Source of the DNA: Shimazuella alba
Lineage (GTDB): Bacteria; Bacillota; Bacilli; Thermoactinomycetales; Thermoactinomycetaceae
Assembly (NCBI RefSeq): GCF_009831235.1
Contig: NZ_WUUL01000014.1
Coordinates: 31,051-95,050 of the forward strand
Length of the DNA: 64,000 nt
Reading direction: 5' to 3'
In this document: in pieces, positions 7,643 to 15,291 of the stretch
Position numbering within the stretch: the stretch's first letter is position 1
Layout: the number at the start of each line of letters is the position of its first letter
The notes under the pieces: generated by a model
The model's database searches: none
Told to the model about the DNA's origin: nothing
Seen by the model: the letters and a program-made list of their open reading frames with translations, nothing else
Position numbers and translations under genes: made by a program

Positions 7643-8644
7643 CTACTCATCAAGGATGTGTGCTAAACCAGTTTTTATTTCGATAATCTCATCTTCAGTC
7701 AATTTCGTAATCTCCGATATGAACTGGATATCCATACCTTTCTGCAACAAGGCTTTTGCGACCTTTTTTGTTCCTTTTGTTTCTCCCTTTTCTAACCCTT
7801 CTTGCAATCCTTCTTTATGTCCTTCCTTACGTCCTTCTTCTCGACCTTCTTCTCGACCTTCTTCTCGACCTTCTTCTCGACCTTCTTCTCGACCTTCTTC
7901 TCGACCTTCTTCTCGGCCTTTTTTCTCAGCCTCTTCCCTAGCACCTGCCAGCATGGAAGCTTCGTCATGAAGAGCTTTTTGCCGCATCTCATACAATCTA
8001 CGTGCTTCTTTATCTTGACTAAGAAATTCTAATGCCGTCATTGCTTTGCCAAGTTTGGCGTCGTGCATTTTTAACACCTCCCAAATCTGCTTGTTTTCAC
8101 TTTTTAGAAAGAGCAGCCAATTGAGTAGTCCACCTTTAGTTGGAATTTCAGTGGTGTCTATTTTCGAGAGTTCTAAAAAATGTATTTCTATATCATCAGA
8201 TAGTGTAATACCAGTATGATCTTCGTATAAATGAAAAGTACTATGATAACGATCATTTGGTAAAAAGGGAAAGTCGAGGATATTGATAGTTATACATTTT
8301 TTTAACTGTTTATATGGATTTCCTTCTTCGAGCTGCTCAGCATATTGCTTGCTCCAGTAATACAAAGTCCGTTTTTCGTTATCATAACGATTAAAGAGCT
8401 GCATCTCTACGTTTACGATGGAACCATCAACCGTTTTGGCTTTGATATCAAAAATGGATTGTTTATCTCGTGGTGAATCTTTGTCAGTATATGGATTAAG
8501 TAAAATAATTTCTGTAAGTGCAGGTTCACCAGCTTCTAGCAATGTGCGATTTAGGAAAGCCAATAAAATATCTTTGTTTTCTTCACTGCCGAAGATACGT
8601 TTAAAAACAAAATCATTTTTTGGATCAAGTAACTCGTTAATCAA
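7643..8644 (-). CDS. Rpn-family recombination-promoting nuclease (PD-(D/E)XK, putative transposase)
   Basis: The N-terminus DPKNDFVFKRIFGSEENKDILLAFLN is diagnostic of the Rpn/YhgA-like family. The nuclease core has Asp in SIFDIKAKT and the Glu-x-Gln motif NVEMQLF. The family is a DNA nuclease thought to promote RecA-independent recombination. Residues about 235-275 are a run of GREE units encoded by perfect 12-bp repeats, followed by a Lys/Glu-rich segment and the C-terminal helix block KKVAKALLQKGMDI. The repeat tract may vary in length between strains. All nuclease motifs that I can see are kept. Confidence 0.85.
   Translation of the reverse strand: MINELLDPKNDFVFKRIFGSEENKDILLAFLNRTLLEAGEPALTEIILLNPYTDKDSPRDKQSIFDIKAKTVDGSIVNVEMQLFNRYDNEKRTLYYWSKQYAEQLEEGNPYKQLKKCITINILDFPFLPNDRYHSTFHLYEDHTGITLSDDIEIHFLELSKIDTTEIPTKGGLLNWLLFLKSENKQIWEVLKMHDAKLGKAMTALEFLSQDKEARRLYEMRQKALHDEASMLAGAREEAEKKGREEGREEGREEGREEGREEGREEGREEGRKEGHKEGLQEGLEKGETKGTKKVAKALLQKGMDIQFISEITKLTEDEIIEIKTGLAHILDE
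7833..7920. repeat. 12-bp tandem repeats inside the Rpn gene
   Basis: The TCGA core recurs at 7841, 7853, 7865, 7877, 7889 and 7901, with a TCGG variant at 7913, so the period is exactly 12 bases. On the minus strand each unit encodes Gly-Arg-Glu-Glu. Confidence 0.95.
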
Positions 8645-8813
8645 TTAAATCAACCCCTCGACCTGTTATTAGTATATCACGAACATCGTAGTTGTTTACC
8701 ATCGTATGTGTGTTCTGTTTTGTAATAATAAGTGGTTAATTTTGAAAAAACAAGCTTTTTTTGATGAATTTCCTTGTATCCTTTTCAAATTAGTAATGAA
8801 TAGGAGTTTCAGA

Positions 8814-9578
8814 ATGAGGAATAATACTGTTAAACTTCAACCTAGAGAAAGGTTGTGCATTTCGTTGAGACAAAAATGGGTTGTGGTAACCCTTCTATTC
8901 CTCTTTTTAACCCCGTTTTTCTTAGGAGATCAAGTCGTAGAAGCAAAACCATTTGGCAAAACAACACTTCGTTATGGTGCAAGAGGTGGAGATGTATATG
9001 AACTGCAAGGTAGATTGAAATACCTTGGCTATTATGATGGGAAAATAGATGGTTCATTTGGTTCCAAAACCAAAAATGCTGTGACTTGGTTTCAATGGAA
9101 ATTTGGTTTAAAGTCGGATGGATTAGTTGGTGGAAAGACAAAACTAAAACTATGGCAAGCGACAAAGGCATGGAAACCAAGTGGTGGTGCAACTTCTAAG
9201 CCAGTACAGTCTTCAAGTGGCTTTTCCTCGCAAGATCTCAAATTGCTCGCACAAGCAGTTTATGGCGAAGCAAGAGGAGAGCCATATACAGGTCAAGTAG
9301 CAGTTGCAGCCGTCATCCTCAATCGTTTAGATGACCCCAATTTTCCAAAAACGGTATCAGGTATTCTCTTTGAGCCATTAGCTTTTACGGCGGTCGCAGA
9401 TGGGCAGATCTGGCTCACCCCAAATGAAACAGCAAAGAAAGCAGTCCAGGATGCGATAAATGGGTGGGACCCTTCAAGCGGAGCTACTTACTATTTTAAT
9501 CCAGCTACAGCGACTTCCAAGTGGATATGGAGTAGACCACAGATCAAGCGAATTGGAAAACATATCTTTTGTAAGTAA
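8814..9578 (+). CDS. sleB: Spore cortex-lytic enzyme SleB-type cell wall hydrolase
   Basis: A signal sequence (about residues 20-45, VVVTLLFLFLTPFFLG) is followed by a peptidoglycan-binding domain (LRYGARGGDVYELQGRL...FGSKTKNAVTWFQ), a Ser/Pro-rich linker, and a C-terminal SleB/CwlJ hydrolase_2 domain with LLAQAVYGEARGEP, in which the Glu of GEARGE is the expected catalytic residue. The enzyme would act on spore cortex during germination. I choose ATG 8814, with TAGGAG 7 bases ahead; the longer upstream frame has no ribosome-binding site. A terminator follows the stop codon. Confidence 0.85.
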   Translation: MRNNTVKLQPRERLCISLRQKWVVVTLLFLFLTPFFLGDQVVEAKPFGKTTLRYGARGGDVYELQGRLKYLGYYDGKIDGSFGSKTKNAVTWFQWKFGLKSDGLVGGKTKLKLWQATKAWKPSGGATSKPVQSSSGFSSQDLKLLAQAVYGEARGEPYTGQVAVAAVILNRLDDPNFPKTVSGILFEPLAFTAVADGQIWLTPNETAKKAVQDAINGWDPSSGATYYFNPATATSKWIWSRPQIKRIGKHIFCK

Positions 9579-9606
9579 AACCATATTTTTGCTGGTTTTA
9601 CTTTCT
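9577..9606 (+). terminator. Terminator of sleB
   Basis: AAAACCA and TGGTTTT pair around a short loop at the sleB stop codon; the tail is T-rich. Confidence 0.6.
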
Positions 9607-9668
9607 TTCGTTTAGCAACTTTCAGGATATGTCAATCCGCAAATGTTGATCTTAGTGTGTTAATTAGC

Positions 9669-9699
9669 AGTGGGTTACTGGAACATCCAGTAACCCACT
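9669..9699. terminator. 12-bp perfect hairpin 3' of the 9719-10120 gene
   Basis: AGTGGGTTACTG and CAGTAACCCACT pair perfectly around a 7-nt loop, 20 bases beyond the stop codon of the minus-strand gene. A similar palindrome (GGGCTACTG.../...CAGTAGCCC) follows the decayed paralogue at 11.3 kb. Confidence 0.75.
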
Positions 9700-9718
9700 T
9701 TTCGCTGATTTTTCTTTT

Positions 9719-10120
9719 TTACAGCTTGTTCTGCTTTTCAAATGCCTTTGCAGCTCGTTCGAGCGTTGCATCATCATCGTTGGCATGGTCTTCCAGCCAC
9801 TTAGCAAAAGCGTTACTCAGTGTAACATAGGCTGCAAGCTTTGTCCTATCAACACCAGACTTTGCAGCAAGCTTAGGGACATCCTTCAGTGCTTGTGCCC
9901 ACGCACTGCGGGCATCCTTCAGGTCTTGTGAAATAGATCCGCTTCCCTTAGGACCAAAGGGGTTAAAAACCTTCAGCATATTAAGCGGACCACTCTTGGA
10001 ACCCTGAAGCGCTTCCTTGAGTCCTGTCTTAGAAGTCCCATGTTCACTGTCCAGCTGCTCAAGCTTTGCCTGAACCTTTGCAGCAACCCGACTACGGATC
10101 TGCTCAGCCTTTGCACCCAT
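9719..10120 (-). CDS. Short orphan gene of unknown function, atypical codons (module 1)
   Basis: The 133-residue, Ala/Lys-rich, probably helical product starts MGAKAEQIRSRVAAKVQAKL. I recognise no domain. Codon choice is unlike the neighbours, with Lys AAG, Gln CAG and Leu CTC/CTT common. It has its own signals: TGGAG before ATG, a promoter-like TTTACT-18-TACAAT in the upstream region near 10170-10200 (minus strand), and a 12-bp hairpin after the stop. A decayed relative lies at 11315-11525. The gene looks like acquired cargo rather than backbone. Confidence 0.7.
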   Translation of the reverse strand: MGAKAEQIRSRVAAKVQAKLEQLDSEHGTSKTGLKEALQGSKSGPLNMLKVFNPFGPKGSGSISQDLKDARSAWAQALKDVPKLAAKSGVDRTKLAAYVTLSNAFAKWLEDHANDDDATLERAAKAFEKQNKL

Positions 10121-10222
10121 TTTTTACTCCATTTACTATAGTGGATGGGTTGTATGAGTTTCATACTAATAATATTGTAAACATATTTTAGCAAAGCAGT
10201 AAAGTAAGTTATTCTATTGTAG

Positions 10223-10390
10223 TTGAACAAAAAAAGAACCGAACCTGAAAACATTTTCGTTTCATTGCAATTGGGGGATCTTGGTGCTTTCCTTGGCAAC
10301 ATCAAGGAGATTGAGAAGGTGATTTCCAAGCTTCGTCGGAATCAGTACACCCAGTTGCACACGGCTATGGGTATTTTGCAGGCAAGCTAA
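10223..10390 (+). CDS. Short orphan gene or gene remnant (module 2)
   Basis: An open frame of 55 codons begins at TTG 10223 directly after a stop codon, so the start is uncertain. The later part has regular coding character and the same AAG/CAG/GAG codon style as the nearby orphan genes (LGAFLGNIKEIEKVISKLRRNQ...). No family is recognised. No good ribosome-binding site precedes the TTG, so this may be the 3' remnant of a longer gene. A hairpin lies 36 bases downstream. Confidence 0.45.
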   Translation: MNKKRTEPENIFVSLQLGDLGAFLGNIKEIEKVISKLRRNQYTQLHTAMGILQAS

Positions 10391-10425
10391 TTCGATAAAT
10401 TTACCTAGGAAGTTTTTTCGGACGG

Positions 10426-10447
10426 AGAATTCCAAAAACGGAGTTCT
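10426..10447 (+). terminator. Hairpin after the 10223-10390 frame
   Basis: AGAATTCC and GGAGTTCT pair with one mismatch around a 6-nt loop. Confidence 0.4.
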
Positions 10448-10577
10448 AAGCGATTAAAATGTATCCTATTTTATATAAGTCGAAGTTGTTATTCGGAATT
10501 GAAGCTTCATATACTTTCAAACGTAGAATATTATTTCTATGTCTTTTTAAATTTAATTTGTTTCCATGATAACTGAC

Positions 10578-10606
10578 TTGTACCAATTTACAGTATATTA
10601 TAAAAT
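10578..10606 (+). promoter_or_regulatory. Promoter of the 10657-11085 orphan gene
   Basis: TTGTAC (10578-10583) and TAAAAT (10601-10606) are 17 bases apart, about 50 bases before the start codon. Confidence 0.6.
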
Positions 10607-10656
10607 AAAATATAGAGGGTAGAACAACTTTACCCCAAAACGAAAGGTAAGACCAC

Positions 10657-11085
10657 ATGCCTAAGAAGGATCAGGAGTTCGCTCAGTACGCTCACACATG
10701 GCCAGAGGCTATCCGTGTCATTCTCGCTGAAAAGGAACGGAATGCCCTTGCTGCGGTGGAGCAGTACAAGGAAGAGCTCGATGAGATCTGGAAGGATTCC
10801 AAGCAGGATCATCCGCTGCTTCGCCGGTTCCAGAAGGACGCACGGGGACGTCGGCAAGCTGCCATGGCAGCAGCCAAGGCAAAGGCCAAAGAGGAAAAGC
10901 CCAAGGCGCTCAAGGCTAAGTGGCTGGCACTTGCTGGAGCCCTCTCTCTCTATGACGAGGTAGCGAATTCCATCATGGATCTCGCCGCGTATTTCGCAAA
11001 GGGAAAGCGCAGCAAGGAACCGACCTCTCAAGTTGAGATCGAGCTGCGCAGGAGGATCGAGTCCTACAGGTGGTTTAATCTCTGA
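10657..11085 (+). CDS. Short orphan gene of unknown function, atypical codons (module 3)
   Basis: The 142-residue, very basic and Ala-rich product starts MPKKDQEFAQYAHTW and includes a Lys/Ala stretch (AAMAAAKAKAKEEK). No domain is recognised. Codons for Lys are almost all AAG, and a counted line (10741-10800) has 32 of 60 G or C, against 21 of 60 in a pheT line (4561-4620). AAAGG stands 9 bases before the ATG. It has its own promoter and is followed by hairpins at 11100 and 11211. The basic character would suit nucleic-acid binding, but that is only a guess. Confidence 0.72.
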   Translation: MPKKDQEFAQYAHTWPEAIRVILAEKERNALAAVEQYKEELDEIWKDSKQDHPLLRRFQKDARGRRQAAMAAAKAKAKEEKPKALKAKWLALAGALSLYDEVANSIMDLAAYFAKGKRSKEPTSQVEIELRRRIESYRWFNL

Positions 11086-11099
11086 TTGTGGTAAGTAAA

Positions 11100-11121
11100 A
11101 TCCCCATTATTTCATGGGGAT
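11100..11121 (+). terminator. Hairpin after the 10657-11085 gene
   Basis: ATCCCCAT and ATGGGGAT pair perfectly around a 6-nt loop, 15 bases after the stop codon. No T-run follows. Confidence 0.5.
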
Positions 11122-11210
11122 GTGCAAGTCTCTCTGTTACTCTAGCATACTTGGAGGCATACAACTTACATCGCTGAATTTTTTGTCTAACTTTTGTTGA
11201 GGCTTGACAA

Positions 11211-11247
11211 CGGGGTGGCGTATCCAATCTTGGGATATGCCACCCCG
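11211..11247 (+). terminator. Strong GC-rich hairpin with T-run
   Basis: CGGGGTGGCGTATCC pairs with GGATATGCCACCCCG with a single G-T wobble around a 7-nt loop. TTTTT follows after a few bases. It either backs up the previous hairpin or is what remains of a further lost module between 11122 and 11210. Confidence 0.7.
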
Positions 11248-11271
11248 CCAACATTTTTATAAATACATGAC

Positions 11272-11297
11272 GGGCTACTGAATATATTCAGTAGCCC
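11272..11297. terminator. 26-bp perfect palindrome 3' of the decayed orphan paralogue
   Basis: GGGCTACTGAATA is followed at once by its exact complement TATTCAGTAGCCC. It stands in the same position, and has a similar sequence, as the hairpin after the intact paralogue (9669-9699). Confidence 0.75.
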
Positions 11298-11314
11298 ATT
11301 TAGTAGTTTTTATT

Positions 11315-11525
11315 CTTGTTTAGAGGCTTTGAAAGCCTTTACATGCCTTTCGAGCTTTTGCATGGTCTTTCAGCCACTTAGTAAAGCAGCGCAGTGGACT
11401 CCGAGCCTTGGATGCTTTATTCAGCCCAATCTTTGAACTAACATGTGTTCCATGCTTTGCCAGAACCTTATCAGCAAGGCGCTTTGGGATCTGAATCTCT
11501 TTAAGATCTCCAATAGAAGGATTTC
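11315..11525 (-). pseudogene. Decayed paralogue of the 9719-10120 orphan gene (module 4)
   Basis: No open frame spans this stretch, but both ends of the intact minus-strand gene are recognisable in the DNA. The plus-strand text GCATGGTCTTTCAGCCACTT near 11370 matches the intact copy except for one base. The segment around 11455-11505 (CTTTGCCAGAACCTT...GGATCTGAATC) matches the 5' part of the intact gene. The middle is deleted. With its similar 3' palindrome this shows that gene and hairpin were duplicated as one unit. Confidence 0.7.
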
Positions 11526-11633
11526 ATAATATTCACAAAAAGATAGTAAGCTATTTGATCAGGATAGTAAACCGCATCTGGTTATATAAAAACATCGTTT
11601 TTTAACACTATTCATTTATTCGAATAATTTTTC

Positions 11634-11661
11634 TTGAATAATTCTTGTTATCTTGTACAAT
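11634..11661 (+). promoter_or_regulatory. Promoter of the 11718-12302 orphan gene
   Basis: TTGAAT (11634-11639) and TACAAT (11656-11661) are 16 bases apart. The expected mRNA start near 11668 leaves a normal leader for ATG 11718 but almost none for the upstream GTG at 11670. Confidence 0.6.
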
Positions 11662-11717
11662 AAAAGAAAGTGAGGAGAAAAAAAGAAATCCTCATCCCCT
11701 TCTTTGAGAGGAATGGC

Positions 11718-12302
11718 ATGTCCGATAACCTTCTTGAGCAGTTGGAAAATGGTGCGAAGAATAAGAGGAAGGATATTCCTTTTATTCTGGATCTTGTGAA
11801 GAAGTATAAGGCAGAAGAGAAGGAACGTGGATCGGGCCCCAATCTGACAAGGTCTGAAACCAAGGGTCAGATCGATGGATTTGTGGCAAGTGTGGCATAT
11901 CTCGCTACAATCTACCAGAATCTTCATGACACCTATATGGCCAATCACCGTACTCATGAGATTGCGGTGGTTCAGCTTCGGGAGGAAGTCAAGTCCAATA
12001 GTGATATTCGTAACACTGCTGGTCGAGTAGAGTTGAAGCATAAGTGCGGGGAGCTTGGTGCACAGTCAGAGGCACTGGTTTTTGCTCAGCGCGTGCTTAG
12101 CACATCCTATAAGGATCTTGATTTCGTGATCGACCAGATTAATCGAGTACTTCCTCGTAACCACCAGCCCAATCCTGTCTCTAGGGTGAAGTTGAAGCGA
12201 CCTCCGTTCGCTTCTAGGACTCCCAAGCCGCCGAGTCTGGGTGCTCAGATTACAAAGCAGATGACGGCTGCTGCTATTTCAAGGTATTTTAAGAAGTCGT
12301 AA
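11718..12302 (+). CDS. Orphan gene of unknown function, atypical codons (module 5)
   Basis: The 194-residue basic product starts MSDNLLEQLENGAKNKRKD, has a helical central part and a Pro/Arg/Lys-rich tail (SRVKLKRPPFASRTPKPPS). No family is recognised. Start choice: GAGAGG lies just ahead of ATG 11718, while the in-frame GTG at 11670 falls at the predicted transcription start. AAG and CAG codons dominate. A 17-bp hairpin follows 27 bases after the stop codon. Promoter, gene and hairpin form a self-contained unit. Confidence 0.7.
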   Translation: MSDNLLEQLENGAKNKRKDIPFILDLVKKYKAEEKERGSGPNLTRSETKGQIDGFVASVAYLATIYQNLHDTYMANHRTHEIAVVQLREEVKSNSDIRNTAGRVELKHKCGELGAQSEALVFAQRVLSTSYKDLDFVIDQINRVLPRNHQPNPVSRVKLKRPPFASRTPKPPSLGAQITKQMTAAAISRYFKKS

Positions 12303-12329
12303 GTTCTCACCTGAATTTTAGGTGGTAGG

Positions 12330-12369
12330 GCGAGGCATCTTTTTCCATTAAAGGAAAGAGATGCCTCGC
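12330..12369. terminator. 17-bp hairpin after the 11718-12302 gene
   Basis: GCGAGGCATCTTTTTCC pairs with GGAAAGAGATGCCTCGC with one mismatch around a 6-nt loop. It also lies 9 bases past the stop of the convergent holin-like gene. Confidence 0.75.
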
Positions 12370-12378
12370 AGTCGTTAT

Positions 12379-12708
12379 TTATGCTTTCGATCTCGTAGTC
12401 GGAGCAAAAATATCGATGATCCCAATAATAAGCGAAGCAATTAACGCTGAAAATATACCAATACGAAACCCAGGAACCAAAAACTGAATCAAATACAAAA
12501 CAGCAGCGCTAACTAAAAAGCCAACCACACCCCTGCCATACGGGGTTATTTTATTGCCTGTAAAGGATTCGATTAACCAGCCAACTACCATGATCGCGAG
12601 TGCTGCGAGTATAGCAGATCCAAATCCAGCTATCGAAAAGCCAGGAACCAAAAAGGCAACTACCATCAAAACGATAACAGAAACGATAAAGCGAATGATG
12701 TGACGCAA
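12379..12708 (-). CDS. Phage holin family 4-type small membrane protein (YvlD-like)
   Basis: The 109-residue product has four hydrophobic segments with the repeated motif FLVPGF (FLVPGFSIAGF and FLVPGFRIGIF) and FLVSAAVLYLIQ. This is the pattern of the YvlD/'mycobacterial 4-TMS phage holin' superfamily, chromosomal membrane proteins of unclear role despite the name. The start is TTG with GGAGGTG 7 bases ahead. It is divergent from mutS2. Confidence 0.75.
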   Translation of the reverse strand: MRHIIRFIVSVIVLMVVAFLVPGFSIAGFGSAILAALAIMVVGWLIESFTGNKITPYGRGVVGFLVSAAVLYLIQFLVPGFRIGIFSALIASLIIGIIDIFAPTTRSKA

Positions 12709-12764
12709 TTTATCCCACCTCCTAGGTATAGTCTGTATCCTTTGCCGTTTTTTACTCGTGTTAG

Positions 12765-12773
12765 TGGTATAAT
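12765..12773 (+). promoter_or_regulatory. Extended -10 promoter of mutS2
   Basis: TGGTATAAT, a TGn-extended -10 element, lies about 33 bases before the GTG start of mutS2. The -35 region is poor. Confidence 0.6.
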
Positions 12774-12805
12774 AAAAATGTTTGCAGGCACGGAGGTGTT
12801 ACATA

Positions 12806-15157
12806 GTGGAACAATCGTCATGGAATACATTGGAATATACGACGATAAAACAAATGATTAAAGATCTTGCAGCAACTTCACTGGGGCAAGAGGAAATTGA
12901 AGCAATCGAGCCTTCTGCTAATTTTCATCAAGTGGAACAACAATTACAAATAACGGCAGAGGCAATGGATTTTATGCGTCTACGTGGAGAAATATCGCTG
13001 TATGGTTTGGAAGATATCCGTAGCGCGTTAAAGCGTGTAGCAAAAGGAAGTATTTTGCAAGTAGAAGAATGTTGGGATATAGCGACGACGATCCATGCTG
13101 GTCGACAGATAAAATCAGCCATGCGCCAACTTCCAGAAGAGAGCGCTCCTCTACCTTATTTGCGTAAGAACTGTGAACAGATAACTAGCTTAGACGAGCT
13201 AGAAGAAGAAATAAAGCGATGTGTAAACGAAGACTTAGAAGTAAAAAGTACAGCAAGTGAAGATCTTCGTGCCATTCGGCAAAAGTTAGTAACAGGCAGG
13301 CAGCGAATTCAAGAAACGCTGCAACAGATGCTCCGTTCTGCTCGTATTCAAAAGATGTTACAAGAATCTCTGATTACGATTCGCAATGACCGCTATGTGA
13401 TCCCCATCAAAGCAGAGTATCGGGGTTCTTTAGCTGGTATGATCCATGATCAATCAGCTTCAGGCGCAACTTTGTACATAGAACCAGCATCCGTGGTAGC
13501 TCTCAATAATCAGCTTCGTACATGGGAACTGGAAGAATCCAGAGAAATCGATAAAATACTAGCTGCTTTATCGAATTTAGTGGCAGAAGTGACAGTCGAA
13601 TTAGCCCAAAATGTAGCGATCTTAGGGGAAATAGATGGCTTATTTGCCAAAGCCGAGTTTGCTAGAAGACAGCGAGCGATGGTTCCCAAGTTGACGAAAA
13701 CTGGTCCGCTTACGTTGAAACAAGCTCGACACCCCTTGTTGGATAGAGAAATAGCTGTACCCATCGATATTGTACTTGGTAATGATACACAAGCGATCAT
13801 CATTACCGGACCAAACACAGGCGGCAAAACTGTCAGCTTAAAAACAGTAGGCTTGCTTGCATTGATGACCCAAAGTGGTTTTCCGATTCCGGCACAAGAT
13901 GGGACAATCATGCCAGTGTACAGTGGGGTTTATGCGGATATCGGTGATGAACAGAGTATTGAACAAAGTTTGAGTACGTTTTCCAGTCACATGACAAAAA
14001 TTGTCCGCATCTTAAACGAAATCGATCATCGTAGTTTGGTTTTGTTTGACGAATTGGGAGCTGGAACCGATCCAACAGAAGGTGCTGCAATGGCGGTGGC
14101 CATTTTAAATCACGTTTTGCAAAAAGGTTGCTCCATCGTAGCGACTACCCACTATAGTGAGTTGAAAGTTTTTGCACATACGCATCCGTATGCAGTTAAT
14201 GCAAGTGTACAGTTTGATGTGGAGACGCTTCGTCCTACCTATAAATTGGAAGTTGGAGTTCCGGGAGAATCCAATGCTTTCTCTATTGCCAAAAGGTTGG
14301 GCTTATCTGAAGCAATTATTGAAGCTGCGAAGGAAGAAATATCCCAAGAAGAAAGCAGACTAGAAGAAGTCATCACATCACTTGCAAAAGCAAAACGAGA
14401 AGCAGAAGACGAAGGAAACAAAGCACAACATCTGCGTGAAGAAGCAGAGAAATTGTACCAAGATGTACGAGAGAAATGGCAGTTGTGGGAAGAAGAAAAA
14501 TTCCAGCTACAAGAAAAAGCGAGACAAGAAGCGCGTTCAATAGTAAACAAAGCAACACGAGAAGCGGATGAAGTGTTAACAGAGCTACGTGCGTGGGCGA
14601 AAGAGCGCCCGCAAGATGTGAAAGAGCACAAGCTATCAGAAGCTAGGAGTAGATTGGAAAAAGCTAATCCTGGTGTTACACTAGTTGCACCTGCGGAAAC
14701 CTTTGCACCTGAGACAGCAGTTTTATCAGTAGGTGATGAAGTGAAAGCCAAAAGTTTTGGTCAAAAAGGCACGGTTGTAGAAGTGCTCGCTGGTGATCAA
14801 TACCGAGTTCAAGTTGGTTCTCTCAAGTTGGTATTGGATCGATCAGGGTTAACCAAACTAAAATCAAGTGCTGCTGCTACCAAACCAATCGCATCTGTAC
14901 GGAGTCGATCTTTTGTGAAATCGGAGATTGATCTAAGAGGTAAGTTAGTGGAAGAAGCTTTGATGGATATAGAAAAATACTTGGATGATGCGATCCTTGC
15001 AGGTTTTAAACAAGTTCATCTTATTCATGGAAAAGGCACAGGTGCACTGCGCAAAGGAGTACATGCTTATCTTGCAAAACACAGGCGGGTTGCCACTTTT
15101 CGAAATGGTGAATACAGCGAGGGTGGATTGGGAGTTACAGTGGTAGAATTAAAGTGA
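12806..15157 (+). CDS. mutS2: Endonuclease MutS2
   Basis: The 783-residue product fits MutS2 of Bacillus (785). It has a MutS core and clamp, an ATPase domain with Walker A TGPNTGGKT (about residue 334), LFDELGAGTDPTEG (Walker B) and a long coiled coil (about 510-625). It ends in the C-terminal Smr domain (about 710-783) with IDLRGKLVEEALMDIEKYLDD and HLIHGKGTGALRKG. MutS2 acts on branched DNA and collided ribosomes rather than on mismatches. The start is GTG 12806, with GGAGGT 8 bases ahead; the frame extends to 12782 without a ribosome-binding site. Confidence 0.95.
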   Translation: MEQSSWNTLEYTTIKQMIKDLAATSLGQEEIEAIEPSANFHQVEQQLQITAEAMDFMRLRGEISLYGLEDIRSALKRVAKGSILQVEECWDIATTIHAGRQIKSAMRQLPEESAPLPYLRKNCEQITSLDELEEEIKRCVNEDLEVKSTASEDLRAIRQKLVTGRQRIQETLQQMLRSARIQKMLQESLITIRNDRYVIPIKAEYRGSLAGMIHDQSASGATLYIEPASVVALNNQLRTWELEESREIDKILAALSNLVAEVTVELAQNVAILGEIDGLFAKAEFARRQRAMVPKLTKTGPLTLKQARHPLLDREIAVPIDIVLGNDTQAIIITGPNTGGKTVSLKTVGLLALMTQSGFPIPAQDGTIMPVYSGVYADIGDEQSIEQSLSTFSSHMTKIVRILNEIDHRSLVLFDELGAGTDPTEGAAMAVAILNHVLQKGCSIVATTHYSELKVFAHTHPYAVNASVQFDVETLRPTYKLEVGVPGESNAFSIAKRLGLSEAIIEAAKEEISQEESRLEEVITSLAKAKREAEDEGNKAQHLREEAEKLYQDVREKWQLWEEEKFQLQEKARQEARSIVNKATREADEVLTELRAWAKERPQDVKEHKLSEARSRLEKANPGVTLVAPAETFAPETAVLSVGDEVKAKSFGQKGTVVEVLAGDQYRVQVGSLKLVLDRSGLTKLKSSAAATKPIASVRSRSFVKSEIDLRGKLVEEALMDIEKYLDDAILAGFKQVHLIHGKGTGALRKGVHAYLAKHRRVATFRNGEYSEGGLGVTVVELK

Positions 15158-15167
15158 GGGAAAAAGT

Positions 15168-15254
15168 ATGAAGTATTTACCTCCCATTTTGGGCGGGTTC
15201 TCCCTGCTCTTTTTGGTTATTGGAATCCTATGGTTCTATTATCATGCAACATAA
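15168..15254 (+). CDS. 28-residue single-helix membrane peptide
   Basis: This small gene follows mutS2 by 10 bases, with GAGG before ATG 15168. The product MKYLPPILGGFSLLFLVIGI... has one transmembrane helix and ends FYYHAT. The ribosome-binding site, the position within a gene string and the clean helix make it likely to be translated. The function is unknown. Confidence 0.55.
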   Translation: MKYLPPILGGFSLLFLVIGILWFYYHAT

Positions 15255-15291
15255 TGAATCGATAGACACAGCAAATCGAAGGTGACACATA

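Noticed and set aside
7833..7920. Repeat tract considered as a CRISPR array
   Set aside because: The units are contiguous 12-bp tandem repeats inside a coding sequence, with no spacers.
7756..8032. Plus-strand open frames across the 12-bp repeat tract
   Set aside because: They arise only because the repeats lack stops in all frames; the minus-strand Rpn protein has motifs and length, these do not.
12379..12708. Holin-like gene as evidence of a prophage
   Set aside because: This superfamily is common on chromosomes and there is no endolysin or structural phage gene nearby.
14239..14751. Minus-strand open frame inside mutS2
   Set aside because: It is a shadow of the Lys/Glu-rich coiled coil of mutS2; no ribosome-binding site or motif.
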